This document shows, piece after piece, positions 22,649 to 31,125 of a DNA stretch of 64,000 nucleotides (position 1 is its first letter; each line of letters begins with the position of its first letter). The DNA is from Thermohalobaculum sp050331395 (GTDB lineage: Bacteria > Pseudomonadota > Alphaproteobacteria > Rhodobacterales > Rhodobacteraceae), in the NCBI GenBank assembly GCA_050331395.1, contig JBHJGX010000051.1, positions 34,937 through 98,936 of the forward strand. The letters are read 5' to 3'. Made by a program: the position numbers and the translations under genes. The notes under the pieces were generated by a model. It was given only the letters and a program-made list of their open reading frames with translations. It searched no databases and was not told the DNA's origin.

Positions 22649-25534
22649 TCATCTCCGAGAAAAGCTCGATGAGATGATGGCGTCCGCCTCCGCCAATGCC
22701 GCCCGAAGCCGCGTGTCGAGCGCCGCGAAGGTCTCGAAGCCGCCGGCTCGCGCCATCGCCCGGCGCAAGCCCCGCCCCGACGTCTCCGGATCGAAGGGCT
22801 TCTCGAGCGCCACCCGTTCGAGCTGTTGGAGGTGCTGGAGGAGCGCGTGGGTCTCGGTGAGCCGCCGCGCGTCTTCGGAGCCGAAAAACGCACCGCCGCC
22901 CAGCCGATGAAACGCCGACCGCGCCGTCCGGCAGCCGGCGAGCCCCGCATGGAGCACCGCGGTCTGGGCGAGGAACTCGATCTCCATCAGCCCGCCGGCC
23001 GCGTGTTTGAGTGCCCATGGGTTGCTCCGGTCGCGGGCATGGGCCTCGGCGAGCTTCGTCCGCATCTCGCGCGCGTCCGCGAGCACCGCCGGATCGCCCG
23101 CCCGCGCCGCAATCGTCTCGGCAATCGCCGCCTCGACCCGCGCCGCAACCCGACCATGCCCCGCCACGACCCGGGCCCGCGTGAGCGCCATCTGCTCCCA
23201 GGTCCAGGCGCGCTCCCGCTGATAGCGCTCGAAGGCGGCGAGCGACGTCGCCACCGGACCCTGCCGCCCGGACGGCCGGAGCCGCATATCGACCTCGTAG
23301 AGCCGGCCCTCGGCGGTCGGCGCCGTCAGCGCGGCCAGGAGCGCCTGGGTCAGCCGAGGATAGTAGGCGAGGATCGGCAAAGGCCGCGGGCCGTCCGAGG
23401 CCTCCGCATCGCCCGGGTCGTAGACGAGGATCAGATCGAGATCCGAACTCGCCGTCATCTCGCGGCTGCCGAGTTTGCCCATGGCGATCACGGCGAGCCC
23501 GTGGCCGGGCGGGGCTCCGTGGCGCGCGGCGAATTGGGCGATCACCCGGGGCAAGAGCGCGCCGAGACAGGCCTCGGCGATCGCCGAGAACGCCGCCCCG
23601 GCTTCGACCTCGTCCGCGAGGCCACGGAGCACTTGCACGCCCGCGCGGAACCGCTGCTCGCGGGCGAACCGGCGCACGGTGTCGAGCATCCGCTCGTAAT
23701 CTGCCTGCTCGGCCAACCAGCCGTCGAGTTCCGTGCGAAGCGCGGTCGCATCGGGTAAGGCCAGGAAGAACTCGCGGCCGAGAAGCGCGTCGAGGGTCTG
23801 GGGCTCGCGGCCGAGATGATGGGCCAGCCGCGGCGCAACGGCGCAGATCTCGAGGATGAGCTCGAGAAGATGCGGATTGGCGCGGAAAAGCGAGAAGACC
23901 TGCACCCCCGCCGGCAAGCCGGACAGGAACCGGTCGAACTCAGCCATCGCCTCATCGGGTGCGGCCGCCCGGGCGAGCTTGCGCAGGATCCGCGGCGCAA
24001 GCGCGCCCAGAAGCGCCCGGGCCCGCGGATTGCGGGTCGCCGGCAGCGCGCCCGATTGCCAGCGCTCGATGGTCCGGCAGGCATCCGAGGGACGCTCGAA
24101 CCCCTGCCCCGCCAATCCCTCCTCGGTGATCTCTTCGGCAAACGCCGTATCCCCGGCCTCGGACGCGTCCGAGACGAAGAACGCCTCCACATTCCGGTGC
24201 ACCCGGGCGAGGCGCGCGGCGATCTCGGCCTCCCAGGCCGTCGGGTCGCTCCAGCCCGCGAGTGCGGCGACCCGGGCGCGGGCCTCGGCGGATTTCGGCA
24301 GGGTCTGGGTCTGGGCGTCCTCGATCATCTGCAGCCGGTGCTCGGTCGTGCGATGGGCCACATAGTCGGCCGACAGGCTCTCGGCGGTTGCGGCCGGGAT
24401 CAGCCCGAGCCCGGCGAGCGCATCGAGCGCACCGAGGGTCGTCGGGATCCGCAGGCGCCGCTCGCGCCCGCCCATGATCAGCTGCCGGGTCTGGGCGAAG
24501 AACTCGATCTCTCGGATGCCGCCGGGGCCGAGCTTGAGGTCGTGCCCGGGCAGGCCTTCGGGCGTGAACTTGCCCTTTTTGGCGCGGATCTTCCGGAGCA
24601 TTTCGTGGGTGTCTTCGATCGCCGCAAAATCGAGATAGCGCCGCCAGACGAAGGGCGTCAGCCGATCGAGATAGGCCCGGCCAGCCGCGAGGTCCCCGGC
24701 GACCGCGCGGGCCTTTATGTGCGCGGCCCGCTCCCAAGTCCGCCCGACGCTCTCATAGTAGCGCTCGGCCGTCTCCATCGCGAGGCAGACCGGCGTGGTC
24801 GAGGGGGCGGGGCGAAGCCGCAGATCGGTGCGGAAGACATAGCCCTCGGCGGTCTGGTCCGAGAGGAGGCGAATGAGCGCTTGCGTGATCTTAATGAAGG
24901 CGGCCTTCGCCTCGGCCAGATCGTCGGGGGCGAAACGGTCCTGGTCGAACAGGCAAATCAGATCGATATCTGAGGAAAAATTCAGCTCGCGCGCGCCCAT
25001 CTTGCCCATGGCGATGACCGCATAGCCCGCCCCCTTCTCGAGTGCGTCGGGCCCGAGACCCGGCAGGCGGCCGCGAGCGACGGCGTCGCTCAGCAGCCTG
25101 CGCACGGCGGCGGCGACCGCCCGGTCGGCGAGCTCGGTGAGCGCGCCCGTGACATTGCCGAGGCTCCAGACCCCGCCCAGATCTGCAAGCGCGATCAGGA
25201 GCGCGGCCCGCGCCTTGCTCTCGCGCAGGATCCCCGGGAGTGCCGCGGGCGCGGCAGCGGCGATGCCTCGGTCCATCTCGGCCAAGAGGGTATCGAGGGC
25301 GTCTTGGGGCGGGCGCTCCGCCGCTTCGGCAAGCCAGGAGCCGTGGCGCTCGAGAAGCCGGGCGAGATAGGGCGCCGAGCCCGCCGCCCCGGCCACGAGC
25401 TCGCCCATCGCCCCCTGGGCGAGGCGTGCATCGAGACCCCGGGCCACCGCCCGGCCAAGCACGGGGTCGAACGGGACCGGCGCGGCAATAGCGGCCTCGG
25501 CGAGGCTTCGGGGAGCACGCGGGGAGCGGGTCAT
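22649..25534 (-). CDS. glnE: Bifunctional glutamine synthetase adenylyltransferase/adenylyl-removing enzyme
   Basis: GlnE adenylylates and de-adenylylates glutamine synthetase in response to PII, tuning ammonium assimilation. The ATG at 25534 is preceded by GGGGAGAG and gives 961 residues, typical of the family. Both nucleotidyltransferase domains are visible: the N-terminal one has GKMGARELNFSSDIDL and the C-terminal one has GKLGSREMTASSDLDL. These carry the SDIDL/SDLDL Asp pairs that bind metal. KLGPGGIREIEFFAQ and AAGGLMEIEFLAQ follow the respective domains as expected. It stands alone between a spacer and the DHPS-type operon, on the same strand as that operon and 62 nt downstream. Confidence 0.96.
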   Translation of the reverse strand: MTRSPRAPRSLAEAAIAAPVPFDPVLGRAVARGLDARLAQGAMGELVAGAAGSAPYLARLLERHGSWLAEAAERPPQDALDTLLAEMDRGIAAAAPAALPGILRESKARAALLIALADLGGVWSLGNVTGALTELADRAVAAAVRRLLSDAVARGRLPGLGPDALEKGAGYAVIAMGKMGARELNFSSDIDLICLFDQDRFAPDDLAEAKAAFIKITQALIRLLSDQTAEGYVFRTDLRLRPAPSTTPVCLAMETAERYYESVGRTWERAAHIKARAVAGDLAAGRAYLDRLTPFVWRRYLDFAAIEDTHEMLRKIRAKKGKFTPEGLPGHDLKLGPGGIREIEFFAQTRQLIMGGRERRLRIPTTLGALDALAGLGLIPAATAESLSADYVAHRTTEHRLQMIEDAQTQTLPKSAEARARVAALAGWSDPTAWEAEIAARLARVHRNVEAFFVSDASEAGDTAFAEEITEEGLAGQGFERPSDACRTIERWQSGALPATRNPRARALLGALAPRILRKLARAAAPDEAMAEFDRFLSGLPAGVQVFSLFRANPHLLELILEICAVAPRLAHHLGREPQTLDALLGREFFLALPDATALRTELDGWLAEQADYERMLDTVRRFAREQRFRAGVQVLRGLADEVEAGAAFSAIAEACLGALLPRVIAQFAARHGAPPGHGLAVIAMGKLGSREMTASSDLDLILVYDPGDAEASDGPRPLPILAYYPRLTQALLAALTAPTAEGRLYEVDMRLRPSGRQGPVATSLAAFERYQRERAWTWEQMALTRARVVAGHGRVAARVEAAIAETIAARAGDPAVLADAREMRTKLAEAHARDRSNPWALKHAAGGLMEIEFLAQTAVLHAGLAGCRTARSAFHRLGGGAFFGSEDARRLTETHALLQHLQQLERVALEKPFDPETSGRGLRRAMARAGGFETFAALDTRLRAALAEADAIISSSFSRR

Positions 25535-25596
25535 AGCCCATGCTCTCCCCAGGCCGCCGACGTGGCAAGGGCGGAGGCGTTGCGCGGTGCCAGGGC

Positions 25597-26565
25597 TTAG
25601 GGGATCAGCAGGATCTTCGGCGCAGCCGTGCCGGCGTCGACGGCGGCAAAGGCCCCGGCGCCTTCGGCGAGCGGACGTTCCTCGACCCATCCGGCGCCGC
25701 TTATGCGGCCTTCCGCGAGAAGCCGGAGTGCCTCGGCGAAATCTTCGGGCGCATAGCAATAGAGGCCGAGAAAGGCGATCTCCTGGAGCGTCAGGCGGCG
25801 CGTATCGAGGCCCGGCCCGTTGTCCTGGAGCCCCACATGGACGATCGCGCCCCCCGGCTCGGCGAGCGCGGAGGCGGCCGCCCGTGTGCGCCCCGAGCCC
25901 ACCGCATCGATGATAAGGGGGGCAGGGTCGGGCGCATTCGCTTGGGGATCGACGGTCGCAAGGCCGAGGGCGCCGGCCGTTTCGCGCCGACCGGGCGCAG
26001 TTTCCGAGAGGGTGACCGCCGTGCCCCGATCCGCCAGCACGAGCGCCGAGAGCAGTCCGATCGCCCCGCCCCCGATGACGAGCGCCCGCACGGGTGGCCC
26101 GCCCAGATGACCGATCCCGAGGCGAGCCGCATGGACCGCACAGGCGAGCGGCTCGGCAAGGGCCGCGTCGCGGTCTCCGAGATGATCGGGCAGCACGCTC
26201 AGGTTCCGCGCATCGACGGCCACCCGTTCGGCAAAGGCGCCGGGAAGGCGCATGCCGAGAAGCTCGCGGGCCGGGCAGAGATGCGGCCGTCCGCCCCGAC
26301 AGGCCGGGCAGCGTCCGCAGGTCATCAGGGGATTGATCGCCACACGGGCGCCTGCCAGCGGACCGCTTAGCACATCGCCCGTCGCCTCATGCCCGAGCAC
26401 GAGCGGCGGCACCCGGCGCGGGTCGGCGCCGTGATAGGCGTGCATGTCCGAGCCGCAAAGCCCGCAGGCTGCGACCCGCACCACGACCTGGCCGGCGGCC
26501 GGCTCGGGCTCGGGCAGGTCCGCTGGCACGACCCGGTGGGGCGCGGTATAGACGAGCGCTCTCAT
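25597..26565 (-). CDS. hpsP: Zinc-dependent MDR alcohol dehydrogenase, probable HpsP
   Basis: A 322-residue medium-chain dehydrogenase. CGLCGSDMH (residues 34-42, catalytic-zinc Cys at C37) and the following LGHEATG supply catalytic zinc ligands. CGRCPACRGGRPHLC is the four-Cys structural zinc loop. VIGGGAIGLL is the nucleotide-binding fold. In Cupriavidus and roseobacters, HpsP and HpsO are DHPS 2-dehydrogenases that interconvert the enantiomers of 2,3-dihydroxypropane-1-sulfonate. The order HisD-like, SDR, Zn-ADH here, downstream of a TRAP transporter, matches that pathway. It overlaps the SDR stop by 4 nt and is the last gene of the operon. The name rests on context, and another polyol is possible. 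Confidence 0.6.
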   Translation of the reverse strand: MRALVYTAPHRVVPADLPEPEPAAGQVVVRVAACGLCGSDMHAYHGADPRRVPPLVLGHEATGDVLSGPLAGARVAINPLMTCGRCPACRGGRPHLCPARELLGMRLPGAFAERVAVDARNLSVLPDHLGDRDAALAEPLACAVHAARLGIGHLGGPPVRALVIGGGAIGLLSALVLADRGTAVTLSETAPGRRETAGALGLATVDPQANAPDPAPLIIDAVGSGRTRAAASALAEPGGAIVHVGLQDNGPGLDTRRLTLQEIAFLGLYCYAPEDFAEALRLLAEGRISGAGWVEERPLAEGAGAFAAVDAGTAAPKILLIP

Positions 26566-27368
26566 TTCGCCGTGTATCCGCCGTCGACGAAGAGGATCTG
26601 CCCGGTCACATAGGCGGCGGCGTCCGAGGCGAGGAAGACCGCCGGTCCGGCGATGTCGCCGAGCCGTCCGTTCCGCCCAAGACAGGTTTGCGCCGCGTTT
26701 CGGGTCGCGAGCGCCGCATCGGCGAAGACCGGGGCGGTGAGCTCGGTCGGGAAGAACCCGGGCGCGAGCGCATTCACGGTGACGCCGGCCGGGCCCCAGG
26801 CTTCGGCCATGGCGCGGGTGGCCTGGGCGAGCCCGCCTTTGGCCGCTCCGTAGGCGATGCCGTTCGGCATGGCGCGGAGGCTTTGGAGCGAAGCGAGGGT
26901 GATGACCCGGCCCCGGCCCTGGGCGCGCATATGCGGCAGGAAGGCCTGGGCGAGGAAAAAGGGCGCCGTCAGGTTGAGGACGAGCGTGGCGTCCCAGTCC
27001 TCGCGCGAGATCGTATCGGCCGGCAGGCGGGGATTGGCGCCCGCGGCGGCGACGAGAATATCGGGCAGGGCCGCGAGGGCCGAGAGCCGCGACCGGAGGC
27101 GGTCCGGCGCGGCGGGGTCGGTCACGTCCTCGGCGAGGGCGAAGCCCGCGCGGTCGCCGAGCGCGGCCGCGAGACGGTCTTCGCGCCGACCGACGAGGAC
27201 GATCCGGGCACCCGCATCCGAGAGCGCGTGGGCGATCGCTTTGCCGAGGCCCGAGCCGCCGCCGGTGACGAGCGCGGTGCGGCCAGCAAGCGAAAAGGCC
27301 GTCGCTGGGGAGAATTGTGTCTCGCCCGAGCTGGCAGCGTCGTCCATGCCGTCGGTCTCAAGCGGCAT
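26562..27368 (-). CDS. hpsO: SDR-family dehydrogenase, probable HpsO
   Basis: A classical short-chain dehydrogenase of 268 residues. The nucleotide motif is TGGGSGLGKA, the NAG-like segment is AAAGANPR, and the active site is SLQSLRAMPNGIAYGAAKGG (Ser, Tyr-x3-Lys). VDGGYTAK is the usual C-terminal end. The ATG at 27368 overlaps the HisD-like gene by 11 nt; an in-frame ATG at 27347 (MDDAASS) would avoid the overlap. In DHPS degraders HpsO is an NAD-dependent DHPS 2-dehydrogenase. Position between HpsN-like and HpsP-like genes supports that assignment by inference. Confidence 0.6.
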   Translation of the reverse strand: MPLETDGMDDAASSGETQFSPATAFSLAGRTALVTGGGSGLGKAIAHALSDAGARIVLVGRREDRLAAALGDRAGFALAEDVTDPAAPDRLRSRLSALAALPDILVAAAGANPRLPADTISREDWDATLVLNLTAPFFLAQAFLPHMRAQGRGRVITLASLQSLRAMPNGIAYGAAKGGLAQATRAMAEAWGPAGVTVNALAPGFFPTELTAPVFADAALATRNAAQTCLGRNGRLGDIAGPAVFLASDAAAYVTGQILFVDGGYTAK

Positions 27369-28662
27369 CGGTGTCGAAATTCTCGCCGGGGAAATACTTC
27401 CTCAGCCGCGCATCCGCAGCCCGGGCATGGCCCTCCATTCCTTCGAGCCGGGAGATCCGGGCGGCCGCTTGGGCAACCTCGCGGCAGGCCTCGCGGGTCA
27501 TGCGCTGGGTGGTCACGACTTTGAGAAACTTGTGTACCGAGAGACCGCCCGTGTAGTGGCCCGCGCCCTTTGTCGGCAGGATGTGGTTGGTGCCCGAGCA
27601 TTTGTCGCCGAAGGTGACGGTGGTCTCCTCGCCCTCGAAGAGCGAGCCGTAGGAGCGGAGCCGGTCGCGGTACCAGTGGTTGCGCTCGGTCTGGATCTCG
27701 AGATGCTCGGGCGCGTAGGCGTCGGAGACCGTGGCGGCCTCCTCATCGGTCTCGCAAAGCGTGACCTCGCCATAATGCTCCCAGGCCGCGGTCGCGGCGG
27801 CGCGCTGGGTCTCGGGCAGCGCGGCGATCAATTGGGGCACGCGGGCGATCACCCGCTCGGCGAGCGCCCGGTCCGTCGCGATCAGCCAAGCGGGGCTGTC
27901 GGGCCCGTGCTCGGCCTGGGAGACCAGATCCTCGGCGACGATCTCCGGGTCCGCGCTCGCATCGGCGATCACGGCGATTTCGGTCGGTCCGGCGAAGAGA
28001 TCGATGCCGACCCGGCCGAAGAGGCTGCGCTTGGCCTCGGCGACGAAGCGGTTGCCGGGCCCGACCAAGATCCGCGCGGGCCGTTCGGTGAAAAGCCCGA
28101 AGGCCATGGCGGCGACGCCCTGCACCCCGCCGAGCGCGAGGACCGTGTCTGCGCCGCAGATATCCATCGTATAGAGGATCGCCGGATGGATGCCGTCCTC
28201 GCCGCGGGGTGCCGAGCAGGCGACCACATGCTCGACGCCCGCGACCTTGGCGGTCGCGATCGACATGACGGCCGAGGCGATATGCGCATAGCGCCCGCCC
28301 GGGACATAGGCGCCGGCGGTGTCGACAGGAATGAGCTTTTGCCCCGCCCAGAGCCCGGGCGAGAGCTCGGTCTCGAAGTCCCGGATGCTGGCCTTTTGCG
28401 CCTCGGCGAAGCGTGTAACCCGGTCGCGGGCAAAGCGGATGTCGTCCTTCAGCCGCTCGGGCACCTGCCGGGCAGCGGCCTCGATGCGCGCGCGCGAGAC
28501 GACGATCTCGCCCCGATAGCCGTCGAGCTCGGCCGAATAGGCCCGCGCCCGATCCTCGCCGCCCGCTTCGATCTCGGCGAGCATCCGCTCGACGACGGCC
28601 CGGGTCTCGGCGCTGTCGGTCTCGGGAGTGCGGCTCGCGCGTTTCAGAACCTCGATGGCCAT
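27358..28662 (-). CDS. hpsN: HisD-family dehydrogenase, probable sulfopropanediol 3-dehydrogenase HpsN
   Basis: A 434-residue member of the histidinol dehydrogenase superfamily. GPGNRFVAEAKRSLFGRVGID, FAGPTEIAVIAD and DLVSQAEHGPDSPA are conserved family segments that include the zinc-ligand Gln/His pair. The C-terminal part reads GTNHILPTKGAGHYTGGLSVHKFLK, a GTNH-x2-PT form I associate with HpsN and not with biosynthetic HisD (GxNHxLPT). HpsN oxidises (R)-2,3-dihydroxypropane-1-sulfonate to sulfolactate with 2 NAD+. It lies 4 nt downstream of a fused TRAP permease and overlaps an SDR gene. The histidine biosynthetic enzyme is unlikely because no his gene is near. Sulfolactate-degrading genes are not in the window. 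Confidence 0.65.
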   Translation of the reverse strand: MAIEVLKRASRTPETDSAETRAVVERMLAEIEAGGEDRARAYSAELDGYRGEIVVSRARIEAAARQVPERLKDDIRFARDRVTRFAEAQKASIRDFETELSPGLWAGQKLIPVDTAGAYVPGGRYAHIASAVMSIATAKVAGVEHVVACSAPRGEDGIHPAILYTMDICGADTVLALGGVQGVAAMAFGLFTERPARILVGPGNRFVAEAKRSLFGRVGIDLFAGPTEIAVIADASADPEIVAEDLVSQAEHGPDSPAWLIATDRALAERVIARVPQLIAALPETQRAAATAAWEHYGEVTLCETDEEAATVSDAYAPEHLEIQTERNHWYRDRLRSYGSLFEGEETTVTFGDKCSGTNHILPTKGAGHYTGGLSVHKFLKVVTTQRMTREACREVAQAAARISRLEGMEGHARAADARLRKYFPGENFDTDAA

Positions 28663-28666
28663 GGGG

Positions 28667-30706
28667 TCAGTCTCCGTAGATCATGCGGGGCAGCCAAAGC
28701 GCGATCTCCGGAAAGCTGAAGACTAGCGCAAGGCCGATGAGTTGGATCACCATGAATTGCATCATGCCGAGATAGATGTCGCCGAGGGACCACTGCGGCA
28801 CGACGCCCTTGAGGAAATAGGCCGAGAGCGCGACGGGCGGCGAGAGCCAGGCGGTCTGCAGATTGACGGCGACAAGGATGCCGAACCAGGTGAGATTGAC
28901 GCCGAGCTCGGTGAGCACGGGGATCAGGATCGGCACGATGATCAGCACGATCGGCACCCATTCGAGCGGCCAGCCGAGCAGGAAGATCAGCGCCATGATG
29001 ATGAGGAGAATGAGCGTCTCGGAAAGATCCAAGGTCAGCAGCATCTCGGTCAGCATCATCGGCGTGCCGAGCCGGGAGAACACCGCCCCGAAGAAGTTGG
29101 ACGCGGCGACGAGGAAGAGGATCAGCACGGTGATCTCGAGCGTCTTGAGGAGCGCTCCGTAGAACCGGGCGAGCGTCAGCCGGCGATAGGCGAGCGTCAG
29201 GACGAGCGCGCCGAAGGCCCCGCAGCCCGCGCCTTCGGTCGGCGTCGCCCAGCCGAAGAGGATCGAGCCGAGCGCAAAGCCGACAAGCGCCGCCGGCGGA
29301 ACGAGGCCGAGCAGGAACTCACGCGCGACGATACGCAGATCGCTTTCGCGCTCCTCCTCCGGCAGCGGCGGCCCGAGCGAAGGATCGAGCCAGCAGCGCA
29401 CGAGCGTGTAGGCCGCGTAGAGAAAGGCGAGCATCAGCCCCGGGACAATGGCGGCGGCGAAGAGATCGGTCACCGGCACTTCGAGCACCGGACCCATCAC
29501 GACCAGCATGATCGAGGGCGGGATCAGGATGCCGAGCGTCCCGCCTGCGGTGATCGTGCCGGCGGCGAGCTGCACGTCGTAGCCCGAGCGGTTCATCGAC
29601 CGCGCCGCCATGATGCCGAGGATCGTGACCGAAGCGCCGACGATGCCGGTCGCTGCCGCGAAGATCGTCGACACGAAGAGCACCGCGAGATAAAGTGCGC
29701 CGCGGGTTTTGGCGAGCATGAGTTGCACGGCGGTGAAGAGCCGCTCCATCAAGCCCGCCTGCTCCATCATGATGCCCATGAACACGAAGAGCGGCACCGC
29801 GGCGAGCGTCTGCTCCAGCATCACGCTGTTGAACTGCAGCGTCTGTAAAAAGAAGACGAGCTTCGGTCCGAAGCCCCAGGCGCCGAACACGAAACCGAGG
29901 AAGATGAGCGTGAAGGAGATCGGAAAGCCGACGAAGATCGCGAAGAGCATGACGGCGATCATGATGACGCCGATCCACTCGTTGGCGATCGCGCCGGTCG
30001 CTTGGCCGACGGTGTCCGACCACCAGCCACCGAACGGCACGGTGTCGGGGAAGATCACCGCCGCGAAGACGAGGCCGAGCCCCGCCAGATAGGCAGGCAT
30101 CGCGCGCAGGAACGCGCGCTCGCGGTCTTTGCCCATTTGGTGGAAGCATTTGAACAGCTCGGACACGCCCTGCAGCAGCAGCAGGAAGGCGCCGACGGGC
30201 ATCGCTGTGCGGGCCGGCGCGAGCGGCGCCATCAAAGTCGTGTCCATCGCCCGCTCCCACCGCACCCAGGCCGTGATCGCGTATTCGCTCGAGACCCAAA
30301 AGAAAAATAGGATCGCTGGGAAATAGAGCGCTAGATAAAGCACCGCGTCGACGGTTGCTTGTGTTCGCTCGGACCAGCCGCGATAGAGAAAATCCGCGCG
30401 GATATGCACCCCGCGCATCAGCGCATAGCCGGCCCCCAACATAAAGAGCGCGCCCGCAAACATTCGGCTCGTGTCATAGGCCCAGAGTGTCGGCGCGATG
30501 AAGAGCTTGCGCGCGACGACCTCCCAGACCATCGCGACGATCACCGGCACGAGCAGCAGGCAAACGACCCGGCCGACCCACATGTTGAGGAGGTCGATCG
30601 AGGCGACGACGGGCTTCATCCACGGGGTCATGCCCGCTGGGGTCTCGCCCGGGCGGGTCTGGCGCGCCTCGGCGATCAGTTCGTCGGTGGTATCGAGCTG
30701 GCTCAT
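28667..30706 (-). CDS. TRAP transporter fused permease (DctQ-DctM)
   Basis: A 679-residue membrane protein in which the small 4-helix DctQ-like domain (about residues 30-185) is fused to the large DctM-like domain (about 215-675, some 12 helices). The DctM half shows VPLFVFMGIMMEQAGL, GTLGILIPPSIMLVVMGP and GWPLEWVPIVLIIVPI, all typical of the transport subunit. The ATG follows GGGGAG. It should use the sodium or proton gradient to import the ligand delivered by the periplasmic protein encoded two genes upstream. In DHPS degraders, HpsKLM is such a TRAP system, so DHPS uptake is the inferred job. Confidence 0.9.
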   Translation of the reverse strand: MSQLDTTDELIAEARQTRPGETPAGMTPWMKPVVASIDLLNMWVGRVVCLLLVPVIVAMVWEVVARKLFIAPTLWAYDTSRMFAGALFMLGAGYALMRGVHIRADFLYRGWSERTQATVDAVLYLALYFPAILFFFWVSSEYAITAWVRWERAMDTTLMAPLAPARTAMPVGAFLLLLQGVSELFKCFHQMGKDRERAFLRAMPAYLAGLGLVFAAVIFPDTVPFGGWWSDTVGQATGAIANEWIGVIMIAVMLFAIFVGFPISFTLIFLGFVFGAWGFGPKLVFFLQTLQFNSVMLEQTLAAVPLFVFMGIMMEQAGLMERLFTAVQLMLAKTRGALYLAVLFVSTIFAAATGIVGASVTILGIMAARSMNRSGYDVQLAAGTITAGGTLGILIPPSIMLVVMGPVLEVPVTDLFAAAIVPGLMLAFLYAAYTLVRCWLDPSLGPPLPEEERESDLRIVAREFLLGLVPPAALVGFALGSILFGWATPTEGAGCGAFGALVLTLAYRRLTLARFYGALLKTLEITVLILFLVAASNFFGAVFSRLGTPMMLTEMLLTLDLSETLILLIIMALIFLLGWPLEWVPIVLIIVPILIPVLTELGVNLTWFGILVAVNLQTAWLSPPVALSAYFLKGVVPQWSLGDIYLGMMQFMVIQLIGLALVFSFPEIALWLPRMIYGD

Positions 30707-30747
30707 GTCACTCCCCGGCCGCCCCCCGCGGCCCTCTTCCCCGGCGC

Positions 30748-31125
30748 TCAGACATCATGTCCGGCCGCCCGCCAAGCGGCGACGGCCCGATCGGCCTCGG
30801 CGGCTTTCACGAGGACGTAATCGGTGTCGTAGGTCGAGACGACGAAGATCCCGATGCCCGCCTCGGCGAGCGCGGCCGAGATCCCCGCGACGATCCCGGT
30901 CTCGGTGAAGGCAAGCGGGCCCGCCACCTGAAAGCACGCCCATCCGCCCTCGACCCGGTCGAACGCGAGCCCCGGAAGCGCGGCTTCGGGGAAGACCGCC
31001 GAAAGTTCGTCCGGCGTCCGGGCGACCGTGCGAAAACCGGCCCCCTCGAGGAGGCCGGCGGGGACGGGCGCGTCGGCGGCCGTCCGGGCGACCGCATAGG
31101 CTCCGTCGAGGCGGGTCAGGCGCAT
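30748..31125 (-). CDS. ACT-domain protein (ACT_7-like) inside the TRAP operon
   Basis: A 125-residue protein with an N-terminal ~45-residue domain and a C-terminal ACT fold (about residues 58-118: WACFQVAGPL, GIVAGISAALAEAGIGIFVVSTYDTDYVLVK). ACT domains of this type (CASTOR-like) bind small ligands, classically amino acids. Its ATG shares one base with the TAA of dctP, so it is co-translated between the binding protein and the permease. A ligand sensor or modulator of the transporter or pathway is a reasonable inference, though no enzymatic partner domain is present. Confidence 0.75.
   Translation of the reverse strand: MRLTRLDGAYAVARTAADAPVPAGLLEGAGFRTVARTPDELSAVFPEAALPGLAFDRVEGGWACFQVAGPLAFTETGIVAGISAALAEAGIGIFVVSTYDTDYVLVKAAEADRAVAAWRAAGHDV

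Noticed and set aside
27358..28662. Histidine biosynthesis gene hisD
   Set aside because: The protein is in a TRAP/SDR/ADH operon, lacks neighbouring his genes and shows HpsN-like GTNHILPT; catabolic HisD-type dehydrogenase is the better call.
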